Positions 1 to 8,710 are shown, counted from the stretch's first letter. The stretch is DNA of 64,000 nucleotides from Porphyrobacter sp. (GCA_027531395.1 JAPZRO010000004.1:124001-188000), one strand, 5' to 3'. The notes: generated by a model from the letters alone, not told the origin. Program-made: numbers and translations.

Positions 1-767
1 CACACCACCTTGAGCGCCCAGTTGGTGACCATCACGGTCAGCACGGCCTCGGTCGTCCAGATGCCGTAGAAGGCGACCGGATAGAAGATCAGGCTGTCGA
101 CGCCCTGTCCCACAAAGGTCGAGCCGATGGTGCGCGTCCACAGGGCGCGACCCTTGGTCCAGACCTTCATCTTGGCCATGACGAAGGAATTGACGAACTC
201 GCCCGCCCAGAAGGCGGTGATCGAGGCGACGACGATCCGCCAGGTGCTGCCGAACACGCTTTCATAGGTCATCTGGCAGATCGCCCCGCCGGGGATCGCC
301 GGATCGCCGTTGGAGGACGGCGGGCGCTCTCCGCCAAAGCCGCTGGCGGCGCATTCCCACCCGTCGAAGGCGGGCAGGGCGGTGACGATGTAGCTCATGA
401 AGGCGAGGAAGATCATCGCCGCCGTCCCGACCCAGATCACGCGGCGCGCCTTGGCGAAGCCGTAGATCTCGGTCAGCACGTCGCCGATTACGTAGCCCAG
501 CGGGAAGAACAGGATCCCCGCGCCGTAGATGAAGGTGCCGTCGGGCGCGGGCCACCAGCCCTCGGGCCAGAACGGCACGCTGGCGTAGGTCAGCTTGGCC
601 GCGCCGATGATGTTCGAAAGCAGCAGGATCGTGACGAACCCGGCCATCACCAGATCGAAGTAGCGGAAGGTGACCGGCGGGCGGCTGGTCGCGACGATCC
701 CGTCGGTCGGGTCGCGGTCGAAAGCGGCGGCGGGATCGGGCTGGAGGCCGGGAGAGGTGTTTTCCAT
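1..767 (-). CDS. yhhQ: Queuosine precursor transporter (VUT/YhhQ family), 3'-truncated by window edge
   Basis: This is an inner-membrane carrier of the family that takes up queuosine precursors (preQ0/preQ1) for tRNA modification. From the ATG at 767 the reading frame stays open for 255 codons to the window edge, so the C-terminus is missing. The translation shows several hydrophobic spans. It also carries the family signature near the C-terminal side: GEFVNSFVMAKMKVWTKGR, then a short segment containing RTIGSTFVGQGVD. A polar loop of about 30 residues with two cysteines (WECAASG ... GGAICQ) lies between two spans and looks longer than usual. The divergent neighbour is a tRNA-Arg gene. The family call is confident; the substrate is known from family members only. 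Confidence 0.88.
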   Translation of the reverse strand, partial: MENTSPGLQPDPAAAFDRDPTDGIVATSRPPVTFRYFDLVMAGFVTILLLSNIIGAAKLTYASVPFWPEGWWPAPDGTFIYGAGILFFPLGYVIGDVLTEIYGFAKARRVIWVGTAAMIFLAFMSYIVTALPAFDGWECAASGFGGERPPSSNGDPAIPGGAICQMTYESVFGSTWRIVVASITAFWAGEFVNSFVMAKMKVWTKGRALWTRTIGSTFVGQGVDSLIFYPVAFYGIWTTEAVLTVMVTNWALKVV

Positions 768-828
768 CGCGCCGAGGGTTAGCGCGATTTGCGCGGGTCG
801 CAAAGCACGCTAATGACGCATCCGGCGC

Positions 829-905
829 GCGCCCGTAGCTCATCTGGATAGAGCGCGAGACTTCTAATCTTGAGGCAGCAGGTTCGAGTCCTGCCGGGCG
901 CGCCA
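829..905 (+). tRNA. tRNA-Arg (anticodon TCT)
   Basis: The 77-nt sequence folds as a cloverleaf. The acceptor stem GCGCCCG pairs with CGGGCGC, followed by discriminator G and an encoded CCA at 903-905. The D-arm is GCTC...GAGC, the anticodon loop CTTCTAA gives TCT, and the T-arm is GCAGG-TTCGAGT-CCTGC. This tRNA reads AGA/AGG codons. It lies between the divergent yhhQ-type gene and a hairpin-rich repeat. Confidence 0.96.
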
Positions 906-911
906 TTTTTG

Positions 912-1041
912 TTTTGCGCCTCAAGCGCCGGCGGTCGCGTCCGCGCCCTTGGCTTCCCTCCGGCGGCCCGGCCCCTTCGGGGCCACCCCTGCGGACGGTC
1001 GGTCGGCCTTGCGGTCCCTCCGGGACCGATGGGCGCCTGCC
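912..1041. repeat. Hairpin-rich intergenic repeat, copy 1
   Basis: This non-coding stretch fills the space between tRNA-Arg and the stop codon of the isochorismatase-like gene. It begins with TTTGCGCCTCAAGCGCCGG and is followed by CTTGGCTTCC. It then has short perfect hairpins such as GGCCCC-TTCG-GGGCC and GGTCCC-TCCG-GGACC. The same opening block, CTTGGCTTCC block and CTTGCGG(T)CCC hairpin recur at 14220-14330. In the reading direction of the adjacent minus-strand gene the element sits in the 3' untranslated position. Confidence 0.65.
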
Positions 1042-1674
1042 TCAGACGCCGGCTTCGATCACCGCCAAGGCCTCGGCCTCGCTGATCACTTCGGCATACT
1101 TGGCCTGAAGGTCGAACAGGTTGGCCTCGTGCGGGCCCGGGTGGCGGTCGGCGCAGGCCTCGCGGACCACCAGCGGAACGAAGCCGTATTGCATCGCGTC
1201 GAGCGCACTCGCCCGCACGCAGCCCGAGGTCGAGTAGCCGGTGATCAGCAGCGTATCGATACCCTCGGCGTGCAGCGCCTCGGCAAGGCCGGTGCCGAAG
1301 AAGGCGCTCGGGTATTGCTTGGTGAACACCCGGTCGCCCGCCTGCGGCGTCAGTTCGGGCGGGAAGGCGCCGAGCGGCGAGCCCTCGATGAAGGCCTTGA
1401 GCACCGGTGCCTTGCGGTAGAACACCCCGCCGTCCGAGCCGTCAGGCTTGTAGCTGACGTTGGTGAACACCACCGGCACCCCCGCAGCCCGCGCGGCGGC
1501 GGCGAGGCGGGCGTTGCTGTCGCGGGCGGCCGCGGCAGTGTCCATGTGGAGCGGCGAGCCTTGCTCGAGATAGGCCGTCACCACATCGACGATCAGCAGC
1601 GCCGGACGCGTGCCCGGTTGCAGCCGCCCCTCGAACACCCCGGCGTAATTGTCGGATGCCGAGGGGCCGGCCAT
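1042..1674 (-). CDS. Isochorismatase-like cysteine hydrolase (N-carbamoylsarcosine amidase-like)
   Basis: The 210-residue protein has the cysteine-hydrolase fold of N-carbamoyl amidohydrolases and isochorismatases. The N-terminal motif RPALLIVDVVTAYL supplies the general-base Asp (D30), TKQYPSAFFGT the Lys, and GYSTSGCVRAS the nucleophilic Cys. All three members of the catalytic triad are therefore present. The N-terminal pattern is closest to N-carbamoylsarcosine/N-carbamoyl-amino-acid amidases. Its start codon overlaps the stop of the upstream CoA-transferase by one base (TGATG), indicating translational coupling. It is last in the minus-strand hyu operon. The likely role is hydrolysis of an amide or carbamoyl bond in the ring-opened product. 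Maleamate amidohydrolase is another member of this fold and cannot be excluded. Confidence 0.85.
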   Translation of the reverse strand: MAGPSASDNYAGVFEGRLQPGTRPALLIVDVVTAYLEQGSPLHMDTAAAARDSNARLAAAARAAGVPVVFTNVSYKPDGSDGGVFYRKAPVLKAFIEGSPLGAFPPELTPQAGDRVFTKQYPSAFFGTGLAEALHAEGIDTLLITGYSTSGCVRASALDAMQYGFVPLVVREACADRHPGPHEANLFDLQAKYAEVISEAEALAVIEAGV

Positions 1675-2882
1675 CAGATGATCCCCGCCTGCGCGAGCCG
1701 CTCCAGCTCGGCGGCATCGAGCCCGAGCCGGCTGCCGTAGACTTCGGCATTGTCCTGCCCCGGCGCGGCGGGGGCCGGACGGCGGATGCTCGAGGGCGTC
1801 TTCGACAGCTTCGGGAATGCGTTCTGCATCTTGATCCGCCCGCGGTTCTGGGTCTCGACCTCGACGATCGCCTGCCGCGCCTGGAAATGCGGATCGGCGA
1901 GCATATCGGGAGCGCGGTAGACCCGGCCGGCGGGGATCGAATATTCGATCATCAGCGCATCGACCTCGTCGACGGTGAGCGTGCCGGTCCAGTCGTTGAT
2001 CAGCGCGTCGAGCTCGTCCTGATGGATCCCGCGCGCGATGTGGGTGGAGTAGCGCTCGTCGCTCGACAGCTCCGGGCGGCCCATCGCCTGACACAGACGC
2101 GCGAAGATCGCGTCGCCGTTGCCGCCGATCATGTAGCTGCCGTCCTTGCAGGTGTAGACGTTGGACGGGGCGATGCCCTTGAGCACCGAGCCCGACCGCT
2201 CGCGGATCACGCCGTTGCGATCATACTCGGGGACAAGGCCCTCCATCACCTGCAACACCGCCTCGTAGAGCGCGGAATCGACCACCTGGCCTTCGCCGGT
2301 CTTGTCGCGGTGGTGGAGCGCGGCGAGCACGCCCATGCAGCCATAGGTGGCGCACAGGGTGTCGCCGATCGAGATGCCCATGCGGCTCGGCGGACGGTCG
2401 GGTTCGCCGACGATGTAGCGCCAGCCGCCCATCGCCTCGCCAATCCCGCCGAAGCCGGCGCGGTCGGAGTAAGGTCCGTCCTGCCCATAGCCCGACATGC
2501 GGGCGATGATGAGGCCGGGGTTCACTGCGTGGAGCTCGGCCGGGCTCATGCCCCAGCGTTCGAGGGTGCCGGGCTTGAAGTTCTCGATCAGCACGTCGGC
2601 ATCGGCAATCAGCCGGCGGGCGAGTTCCTGACCTTCGGGCACGCGCAGGTTGCAGGTGACCGAGCGCTTGTTGCGCGCGATCACTTCCCACTGCACCTTC
2701 TCGTCGCCCTGGCCCCAGTTGCGCATCGGATCGCCCGCGCCCGGCGGTTCGATCTTGACGACGTCCGCACCCATGTCGCCGAGCAGCTGGCCGCAGAACG
2801 GGCCGGCGAGCAGCTGGCCCATCTCGACGACCTTGATGCCCGCCAGCGCGCTGGTGTTGGCAGTCGGCGTTACAGCGTTCAT
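1674..2882 (-). CDS. CaiB/BaiF (class III) CoA-transferase
   Basis: This 402-residue protein belongs to the family III CoA-transferases, which move CoA between carboxylic acids. The N-terminal segment IKVVEMGQLLAGPFCGQLLGD and the downstream GADVVKIEPPGAGD are the classic CoA-binding start of the family. The motif SGYGQDGPYSDRAGF contains the expected catalytic Asp (in SDRAGF). The length matches full-length family members. It starts inside the end of hyuB (ATGA overlap) and is followed by the amidohydrolase with a one-base overlap. In this operon it probably activates the acid released by the hydantoinase-type enzymes, so that the HMG-CoA-lyase-like enzyme can cleave it. Substrate and CoA donor are unknown. 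Confidence 0.9.
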   Translation of the reverse strand: MNAVTPTANTSALAGIKVVEMGQLLAGPFCGQLLGDMGADVVKIEPPGAGDPMRNWGQGDEKVQWEVIARNKRSVTCNLRVPEGQELARRLIADADVLIENFKPGTLERWGMSPAELHAVNPGLIIARMSGYGQDGPYSDRAGFGGIGEAMGGWRYIVGEPDRPPSRMGISIGDTLCATYGCMGVLAALHHRDKTGEGQVVDSALYEAVLQVMEGLVPEYDRNGVIRERSGSVLKGIAPSNVYTCKDGSYMIGGNGDAIFARLCQAMGRPELSSDERYSTHIARGIHQDELDALINDWTGTLTVDEVDALMIEYSIPAGRVYRAPDMLADPHFQARQAIVEVETQNRGRIKMQNAFPKLSKTPSSIRRPAPAAPGQDNAEVYGSRLGLDAAELERLAQAGII

Positions 2883-4777
2883 TCCGCCGCCTCCCGAAGG
2901 GCAAAGGCATTGGCCCAGACCGGCTGGATCGGAGCGGGAAGGCCGGTTTCAGCCTCGCAGTTCGCCCGCAGCGCCTCGATGCCCGGGCCATAGTCGAACA
3001 GCGGGAGTTCGCCGCGGCTGGCGGTCATTTCGGCACGCAGGGCTGCGGTCGCGGCCGTGTCCACCACGCCCTGGCTATCTGCCACAACGCCATAGGCGCG
3101 CGCGCCTTCGGGGGTGACGAGGCCCTGCCGGATTTCGAGGCCGACCAGCTCGGGATCGCGCGCCAGCGGGTCGCCCCAGCCGCCGCCGCCCCAGGTGATG
3201 AAGTGCAAGAGGTCGCCCGCCTTCACCTTGACGCTCTCGACCTTGTTGCCAACGATGCTCTGCGAGCCGTCGGCGCGTTCGAGCACCTTGCGCGCTCGCG
3301 CACCCGGATGCCCGCCGTTCACGCCCCAGGGCGGGACGAACCAGCGGTCGTCATGGATCGCGATCTCGCCGTCGGCGAGGAAGCGGTAGGTCATGTGGAT
3401 GCCGTTGCCGCCGCGATGCAGGCCCGCCCCGCCGCTGTCGGGCGCGGTGGAATAGCGCTCGATCCGCAGCGGGAAGTAGCGCTCGAGGAACTCGTTGGGG
3501 ACGTTGGTGAAGCCCGGCCACAGCGAATGCCCGTCCGGCCCGTCGCCCAGCGGACGGCCGGGGATGCCGCCGAAGCCGATCTGGAACAGCTGGAACCAGT
3601 CGCGCGTGCCATCCTCGCGCGCGTCCCAGCCCGAATAGAACAGGTGCGGCGAGGAGGAGAAGCCGGCGGCGTTGAGGAACTCCGGGGTCTTCTGCCCGAG
3701 CAGCCCGCCGAGGATGTCGAAGATGCGCCCCAGCGCATGCGTGCGGCCCGAGAGCGCGGCGGGGAAGTGCGGCTTCAGCAGCGAGCCTTCCGGAATGCGC
3801 ACCTCGATCAGATCGTAGAACCCGTCGTTGAACAGGATCTGCGGATCGAAGACCATGATCATGTAGATGCCGAAGAACATCTTGAACATGTTCTCGTTGA
3901 GGAAGAAGTTGATCGATGCGGCCGACTGCGGATCGGTGCCTTCGAAATCGAGGATTACCTTGTCCCCGTCGCGCCACATGGTGCAGCGGATCTTGTAGGG
4001 GCCATAGCCCTTGCCGTCGTCGCAGATGTAGTCCTCGAAGCTCACCGGCTCCTCGGCCACCGCCATCGCCAGCAGCGCCTTCATCGCGCGGTGGTTGCGC
4101 GCGAGGAGCTCCTGTGTGGCCGAGACGTAGACGTCATCGCCGAAGCGGTCGGCCATCTCGATCACGCGCCTTGCCGCAACGCGGCACGAGGCGATCAGCG
4201 CGTTGAGGTCCGCCTGGCACCAGTCCGGCTTGCGGGTCTGGTGCATCACCAGCTTCATCAGGTCTTCGTTGTATTCGCCCTTCTTCCAGATCTTCACGGG
4301 CGGGATGCGCACGCCCTCTTCGAAGATCGAGGACGCGCCGATCGGCATCGAGCCGGGCACAGAGCCGCCGATGTCGCTCTGGTGGCCGAACATCGCGGTA
4401 TAGGCGAGCAGACGCCCGTCCTTGAACACCGGGAGCAGCACCAGCCAGTCGTTCGAGTGGCTGACCGCACCGCCGCAGGAATAGGGGTCGGACAGGAAGA
4501 TCATGTCCCCGTCCTCGATCGTGCCGTCATACTGCCTGAGGAAGCCGTCGATGAAGCTGCCGAACTGGCCGACGATCATCTTGCCGGCGGGATCGGAGAT
4601 CAGCGGGAAGGCGTCGCCCTGTTCGCGGATGCCCGGCGACATGGCGGTGCGCACGAGAGTCGCGTCCATCTCGATGCGGGCGTTGCGCAGCGCGTTCTCG
4701 ATGATGTCGAGCGTCACCGGGTCGATGGCGACCTTCTGGAACGGGGTGGTGTTGGGTTCGATGATCTTGGCGGGCAT
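2879..4777 (-). CDS. hyuB: Hydantoinase/oxoprolinase B subunit (HyuB-like)
   Basis: This 632-residue protein is the B subunit of an ATP-dependent hydantoinase / N-methylhydantoinase / 5-oxoprolinase-type enzyme. These enzymes open cyclic amides or carboxylate substrates at the expense of ATP. Recognisable family segments include DPVTLDIIENALRNARIEMD near the N-terminus, FLSDPYSCGGAVSHSNDW in the first third, and a C-terminal ITWGGGGWGDPLARDP glycine-rich block. It ends four bases inside the CoA-transferase start (ATGA) and begins five bases after hyuA, so A and B are co-translated. The substrate cannot be read from sequence; hydantoin, oxoproline-like lactam, or a ketone carboxylated as in acetone carboxylases are all possible. 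Confidence 0.9.
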   Translation of the reverse strand: MPAKIIEPNTTPFQKVAIDPVTLDIIENALRNARIEMDATLVRTAMSPGIREQGDAFPLISDPAGKMIVGQFGSFIDGFLRQYDGTIEDGDMIFLSDPYSCGGAVSHSNDWLVLLPVFKDGRLLAYTAMFGHQSDIGGSVPGSMPIGASSIFEEGVRIPPVKIWKKGEYNEDLMKLVMHQTRKPDWCQADLNALIASCRVAARRVIEMADRFGDDVYVSATQELLARNHRAMKALLAMAVAEEPVSFEDYICDDGKGYGPYKIRCTMWRDGDKVILDFEGTDPQSAASINFFLNENMFKMFFGIYMIMVFDPQILFNDGFYDLIEVRIPEGSLLKPHFPAALSGRTHALGRIFDILGGLLGQKTPEFLNAAGFSSSPHLFYSGWDAREDGTRDWFQLFQIGFGGIPGRPLGDGPDGHSLWPGFTNVPNEFLERYFPLRIERYSTAPDSGGAGLHRGGNGIHMTYRFLADGEIAIHDDRWFVPPWGVNGGHPGARARKVLERADGSQSIVGNKVESVKVKAGDLLHFITWGGGGWGDPLARDPELVGLEIRQGLVTPEGARAYGVVADSQGVVDTAATAALRAEMTASRGELPLFDYGPGIEALRANCEAETGLPAPIQPVWANAFALREAAE

Positions 4778-4781
4778 CGTC

Positions 4782-6839
4782 TTATCCCTTCGCCTTGAGA
4801 GTAATGAGGATGTTACCGACAGCGTCCACGGTCGCGCGGCAATCGTGTTCGACCAGCGTGGTCGAATCCATCTCGGTGATGATCGCCGGGCCTTCGATCA
4901 CGTCGCCTTGCCGCAGCTTGGCGCGGTCGTAGATCACGGCGGCGCGCTCTTCCCCGCCGATCCACATCACGTGGTCGCGGATCTTGGCGGCGGACGGGTC
5001 GCCGTCACCCTTGGGCAGCTGCGCCGCGGGGAGGGCAGGCGCCTGCCCTTGGGCGACCGCGCGCAGGTTTACGATCTCGTGCGGGGTGTCCATGTTGAAG
5101 GTGAACAGGCGCAGGTGCTCCTCGTCGAAGCGGGCGAGGATGCCTGCGATCCCGTCCTTCTCGAGAATGTCCTGCGTGATCGTCAGCGGCACTTCGAAGG
5201 CCTGCCCGGCATAGCGCACATCGATCTCGAACAACGAGGTGATCTGATCTTCGGGAATGCCGTCCGCAGCCAGCTCCCCGCGGGTCTGGGCGGCCATCTC
5301 GTCTAGCACGGCGACGAGATCGGCAATGGTCGTGTCCTTGGCGAGGCGCGAGAAGCTGCGCGCGGTCTCGGTGCGCATCCGCGTGGTCGCATCGCCCAGC
5401 GCGCAGAGCACGCCGGGGGAGACCGGCGAGATCGCGGGCCAGGAGCCCATCAGTCGGGCGACCGCGTTGACATGGAGCGGGCCGGCACCGCCGAAGCCCA
5501 TCAGCGCAAATTCGCGCGGGTCGTAGCCCTGCTGGACCGAGATCATCCGCAGCGCGCCGAACATGTTCTCGTTGACGATGTCGATGATCCCGCGCGCGGC
5601 CTCCATCAGCGTCACGCCGAGCGCATCGGCGATGGTCTGCACCGCGGCCTTCGCGCCCTCGCGGTCAAGCTTGAAGCTGCCGCCGAGCAGGTCTTCGGGG
5701 AGGTAGCCGAGCACCACGTTGGCGTCCGTCACCGTGGGGAGGGTGCCGCCCTTGTTGTAGGCCACCGGCCCCGGCACCGCGCCCGCGCTTTCCGGGCCGA
5801 CGCGCAGCGCCTTGGTCAGTTCGGGCACGTGGGCGATCGAGCCGCCGCCTGCGCCGACGGTCTTCACGTCGAGCGCCGAAGCGCGGACCGAGAGGTGGCC
5901 GACTTCGGTGGTGCGCTGACGGCGAGGCTCCAGACCCTGGATCAGCGCCACGTCGGTCGAGGTGCCGCCGACGTCGAGCGTCAGGATGTTCTTGAAGCCC
6001 GCATTCTTCGCCACCCACAGCGCGCCCGTCACCCCGCCGGCAGGGCCGGACATGAGGATGTTGACGGGGTGCTCCTCGGCCTTCTGGCTGGACATCAGCC
6101 CGCCATCGGAACGCAGCAGCGAGAGGCGGCCCTTGAGGCCTTCAGCCTCCAGCTTGGTGCGCAGGTTGGAGACATACTTGCTGACCACCGGACGCACCGC
6201 CGCGTTGGCGACGGTCGAGAGGGTGCGCTCGTATTCCTGCATTTCGGGCAGGACTTCGTGGCTGAGCGAGACAGGAATGCCGGGCAGCTCCTCGGCGGCG
6301 ATTTCGCCGATCCGCGCCTCGTGCGCGCCGTTGAGGTAGGCGTTCATCAGGCTGACCGTGAGCGCCTCGATCCCGTCACCCTTCAGCTTGCGCAAGGCCG
6401 CGCGCACTGCTTCCTCGTCGAGTGGGGCGACTTCGCGTCCTCGCGCATCCATCCGCCCTGGGACTTCGACGGTGTGTTCGAGCCGCGCCAGCGGCTGAGG
6501 CTTGGGCCACACGATCCACGCGGCAAGACCGCCCGGGACATAGGAGCGCGCGATCTGCATGATGTCGCGGTAGCCCTGCGTGGTGACGAGGCCGACGCGC
6601 GCGCCCTTGCCTTCGAGCACCGCGTTGGTGGCGACCGTGGTGCCGTGGAGGAAGTAGGTGATGTCGGCGGCGGTGATGCCGGCCTTCTCGGTGATCGCCT
6701 TGACCCCCGTCAGGATGCCTTCCGAAGAATCATGCGGGGTCGAGGGGGTCTTGTGCCGCCAGAAGGCACCGCTCGCCTCGTCGAACAGCAGCAGGTCGGT
6801 GAAAGTCCCGCCTACGTCCACACCCAGCCTGTATGTCAT
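4782..6839 (-). CDS. hyuA: Hydantoinase/oxoprolinase A subunit (HyuA-like)
   Basis: This 685-residue ATPase-fold subunit pairs with HyuB. The first phosphate-binding motif is at the extreme N-terminus (LGVDVGGTFTDLLLFD) and the second lies mid-protein (LTLDVGGTSTDVALI), as in the actin-like ATPase cores of HyuA, oxoprolinase and acetone-carboxylase beta subunits. The motif YFLHGTTVATNAVLEGKGARVGL is also diagnostic. The length is typical for a stand-alone A subunit. It follows the HMG-CoA-lyase-like gene by 15 bases and precedes hyuB by four. It probably supplies the phosphorylated intermediate for ring opening. The family assignment is strong, the substrate unknown. Confidence 0.92.
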   Translation of the reverse strand: MTYRLGVDVGGTFTDLLLFDEASGAFWRHKTPSTPHDSSEGILTGVKAITEKAGITAADITYFLHGTTVATNAVLEGKGARVGLVTTQGYRDIMQIARSYVPGGLAAWIVWPKPQPLARLEHTVEVPGRMDARGREVAPLDEEAVRAALRKLKGDGIEALTVSLMNAYLNGAHEARIGEIAAEELPGIPVSLSHEVLPEMQEYERTLSTVANAAVRPVVSKYVSNLRTKLEAEGLKGRLSLLRSDGGLMSSQKAEEHPVNILMSGPAGGVTGALWVAKNAGFKNILTLDVGGTSTDVALIQGLEPRRQRTTEVGHLSVRASALDVKTVGAGGGSIAHVPELTKALRVGPESAGAVPGPVAYNKGGTLPTVTDANVVLGYLPEDLLGGSFKLDREGAKAAVQTIADALGVTLMEAARGIIDIVNENMFGALRMISVQQGYDPREFALMGFGGAGPLHVNAVARLMGSWPAISPVSPGVLCALGDATTRMRTETARSFSRLAKDTTIADLVAVLDEMAAQTRGELAADGIPEDQITSLFEIDVRYAGQAFEVPLTITQDILEKDGIAGILARFDEEHLRLFTFNMDTPHEIVNLRAVAQGQAPALPAAQLPKGDGDPSAAKIRDHVMWIGGEERAAVIYDRAKLRQGDVIEGPAIITEMDSTTLVEHDCRATVDAVGNILITLKAKG

Positions 6840-6854
6840 GCCTTGTCCTCTAGC

Positions 6855-7763
6855 CTATGCTGCGCGGGCGACCGCCGAGGGCAATTCGCGCCCCAGCACA
6901 TCCGCAAACCACTTGTTGGCGGCAATCGCCGCGTCGAGATCGATGCCCGTCTCCACCCCGGAACGCGCCATCATGTAGATGACGTCCTCGGTGGCGATAT
7001 TGCCCGTCGCGCGGGGCGCGAAGGGGCAGCCGCCGAGGCCGCCGAGCGAGGCGTCGAAGGTGCGAACCCCGGCCTTCCAGGCCTCCCAGGCGTTGGCGAT
7101 GCCGGTGCCGCGGGTGTTGTGGAAATGGGCGCGCATCGGGATTTTGCCTGCGAGCAGTTCGCCCAGCTTGCTGAACAATTCGCCCGCTTCCCACGGGGTG
7201 CCTACGCCAATCGTGTCGGCGAGCGCGATTTCCTCGGGCGCTTCGGCGGCGATTTCCTCGGCGATGGCGAGGACGGTGTCGTGTTTGACCTCGCCCTCGA
7301 ACGGGCAGCCGAAAGCTGCGCTGATGGTGACTTGCGCGCGGATGCCCTCGGCGCGGGCGAAGCGCAGCATCTCGCGGGTCTCGGCGATGCCTTCCGCGAT
7401 CGTCTGCCCCTGGTTCTTCTGGCCAAAGGTGTCGCTGGCGACCACAACGCAGCCGACCTGATCGACGCCGCGCGCGCCGTTCTCACGGGTGGCGAGCGCG
7501 CGCAGCACGCCGCGCTTGTTGAGCACGAGGCCGACATAGGTGCAATCGGGACGGTCGGGCAGGGCGGCGATCACCGCCTCGGCATCGGCCATCTGGGGAA
7601 CGCGCTGCGGGTGGACGAAGCTCGCCACCTCCAGCCGCCGCGCACCGTAGCCGATCATCCGGTTGATGAGATCGAGCTTGGTGCCGGTCGCAATGATGTC
7701 CGGCTCGTTCTGGAGCCCGTCGCGCGGACCAACCTCTACCAGTTCGATGTGAGCGGCTGACAT
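6855..7763 (-). CDS. Hydroxymethylglutaryl-CoA lyase-like enzyme
   Basis: The 302-residue TIM-barrel enzyme belongs to the DRE-TIM metallolyase superfamily. Near the N-terminus EVGPRDGLQNEP carries the Arg-Asp metal/substrate pair. MRAHFHNTRG carries the two metal-binding His residues, and GGLGGCPFAPRATGN the catalytic Cys of HMG-CoA lyases. All key residues are present, so a lyase acting on a 3-hydroxy-3-methyl-type acyl-CoA is plausible. The ATG at 7763 is the only good start, with a weak AGG just upstream. It is the first gene of the minus-strand operon; the presumed operator lies about 45 bases upstream. True HMG-CoA lyase (leucine breakdown) is possible, but the partners point to a dedicated catabolic branch. 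Confidence 0.88.
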   Translation of the reverse strand: MSAAHIELVEVGPRDGLQNEPDIIATGTKLDLINRMIGYGARRLEVASFVHPQRVPQMADAEAVIAALPDRPDCTYVGLVLNKRGVLRALATRENGARGVDQVGCVVVASDTFGQKNQGQTIAEGIAETREMLRFARAEGIRAQVTISAAFGCPFEGEVKHDTVLAIAEEIAAEAPEEIALADTIGVGTPWEAGELFSKLGELLAGKIPMRAHFHNTRGTGIANAWEAWKAGVRTFDASLGGLGGCPFAPRATGNIATEDVIYMMARSGVETGIDLDAAIAANKWFADVLGRELPSAVARAA

Positions 7764-7808
7764 CCTGAATCGCCTATGCTTGCGGGGATTGCGGGGTGCA
7801 TGGCCCAG

Positions 7809-7820
7809 TTTGTATACAAT
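7809..7820. promoter_or_regulatory. Candidate GntR operator, copy 1 (lyase-hyuAB side)
   Basis: TTTGTATACAAT contains the perfect 10-bp palindrome TTGTATACAA at 7810-7819. The identical 12 bases occur at 8695-8706 in front of the opposite transcription unit. It lies 46 bases upstream of the lyase start and downstream of the gntR stop. AT-rich palindromes of this TNGTATACNA kind are typical targets of FCD-type GntR repressors. Binding by the adjacent regulator is inferred. Confidence 0.7.
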
Positions 7821-7877
7821 TGCAATCATGCTTGGCGAGACGAATTGCACTGGAACCACACGCGTCTCGTCGCGTTG

Positions 7878-8558
7878 TTATGCGTCTTCTGCATCCGTCG
7901 CCGGCCCGACCGTGCGGGCGAAGGTGTGGAATGCGCGGCGCAGGTGGCTGCCCATCACCGCGCGGGCCCAATCGGGATCGCGGGCAGCAAAAGCGGCAAT
8001 CAGCTCGTCGTGATCGCGCGCCGACTGACGCAGGTCCTCGGTCGAATAGGTGCGTGCCGTGCGCAGCACCACCGGAGCTTCGACCAGCCGTGCCAGCATC
8101 TGCCCGAGACGCGGCGAAGCGGCCGCCTCGATGATCGCATCATGGAAGGCCCGGTTGGCGTCGAGGAAGCGTGCGACGTCGGGGGCGGGCTGCTCGATTG
8201 CGGCCTTTAGCTCGCGGTTGACCGCTTCCATCTCGGCCACCTGACCCCGCGTCATCCTGCGTGCAGCGCGCTCGGCGGCGTGGCATTCGAGCATCTGGCG
8301 CAGGGTGAACATCTCCTCGATATCGTCGCGGCTCCAGTCGGCGACGAACAGGCGCTTGGTGTCGGAGCGGACCAGCAGCAGTTCGTCCTCCAGCCGCCGC
8401 ACGGCCTCGCGCACCGGGGTGCGGCTGACCCCGGTGATCTGCGCCAGCTGGTCTTCGGTCAGCTGCTCGCCCGCTTTCACCTGGCCACTGAGCAGGTGCG
8501 CGCGGATCGCCGCATAGGCGCGATCGGAGGCGCGGCTCATCCTCGCGGGATCCTGCAT
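7878..8558 (-). CDS. GntR-family (FadR/FCD) transcriptional regulator
   Basis: The N-terminal winged helix-turn-helix reads YAAIRAHLLSGQVKAGEQL followed by VSRTPVREAVRRLE, the hallmark GntR recognition region. The C-terminal all-helical FCD ligand domain shows the metal/ligand-binding pattern: RQMLECHAAERAA, DANRAFHDAIIEAA and RDHDELIAAF, followed by a terminal helix with SHLRRAFHTF. The ATG at 8558 is used here; the in-frame ATG at 8540 is equally likely, as neither has a well-spaced ribosome site. The gene sits between the two catabolic units, and identical palindromes flank both promoters. It probably represses the whole island until a pathway intermediate binds. Confidence 0.9.
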   Translation of the reverse strand: MQDPARMSRASDRAYAAIRAHLLSGQVKAGEQLTEDQLAQITGVSRTPVREAVRRLEDELLLVRSDTKRLFVADWSRDDIEEMFTLRQMLECHAAERAARRMTRGQVAEMEAVNRELKAAIEQPAPDVARFLDANRAFHDAIIEAAASPRLGQMLARLVEAPVVLRTARTYSTEDLRQSARDHDELIAAFAARDPDWARAVMGSHLRRAFHTFARTVGPATDAEDA

Positions 8559-8681
8559 GCCGGGGTGAAACTGGGCGCGTTCATGGGCTTCCTTGTGCTT
8601 GCTTGGCTTGCGGGCCGCAAGTCGTGTGAGGTGACAAAAACACACTTCACAGCCGCTTCGCGCAACAATCGTGTTTAGTGC

Positions 8682-8710
8682 TTGACGGGAGCGTTTTGTA
8701 TACAATAACC
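8682..8710 (+). promoter_or_regulatory. Promoter with embedded GntR operator, copy 2 (racemase-TonB side)
   Basis: A TTGACG -35 hexamer at 8682-8687 is followed after 17 bases by a weak -10 (ATAACC, 8705-8710). The palindrome-containing TTTGTATACAAT occupies 8695-8706, inside the spacer and touching the -10. This is the standard position for steric repression. The start codon of the first gene lies about 30 bases downstream. The match to the copy at 7809-7820 is exact over 12 bases. Confidence 0.65.

Noticed and set aside
262..924. Minus-strand ORF overlapping tRNA-Arg and yhhQ
   Set aside because: It runs through the tRNA gene and is rich in Arg/Pro without any domain; the true gene is the VUT-family frame starting at 767.
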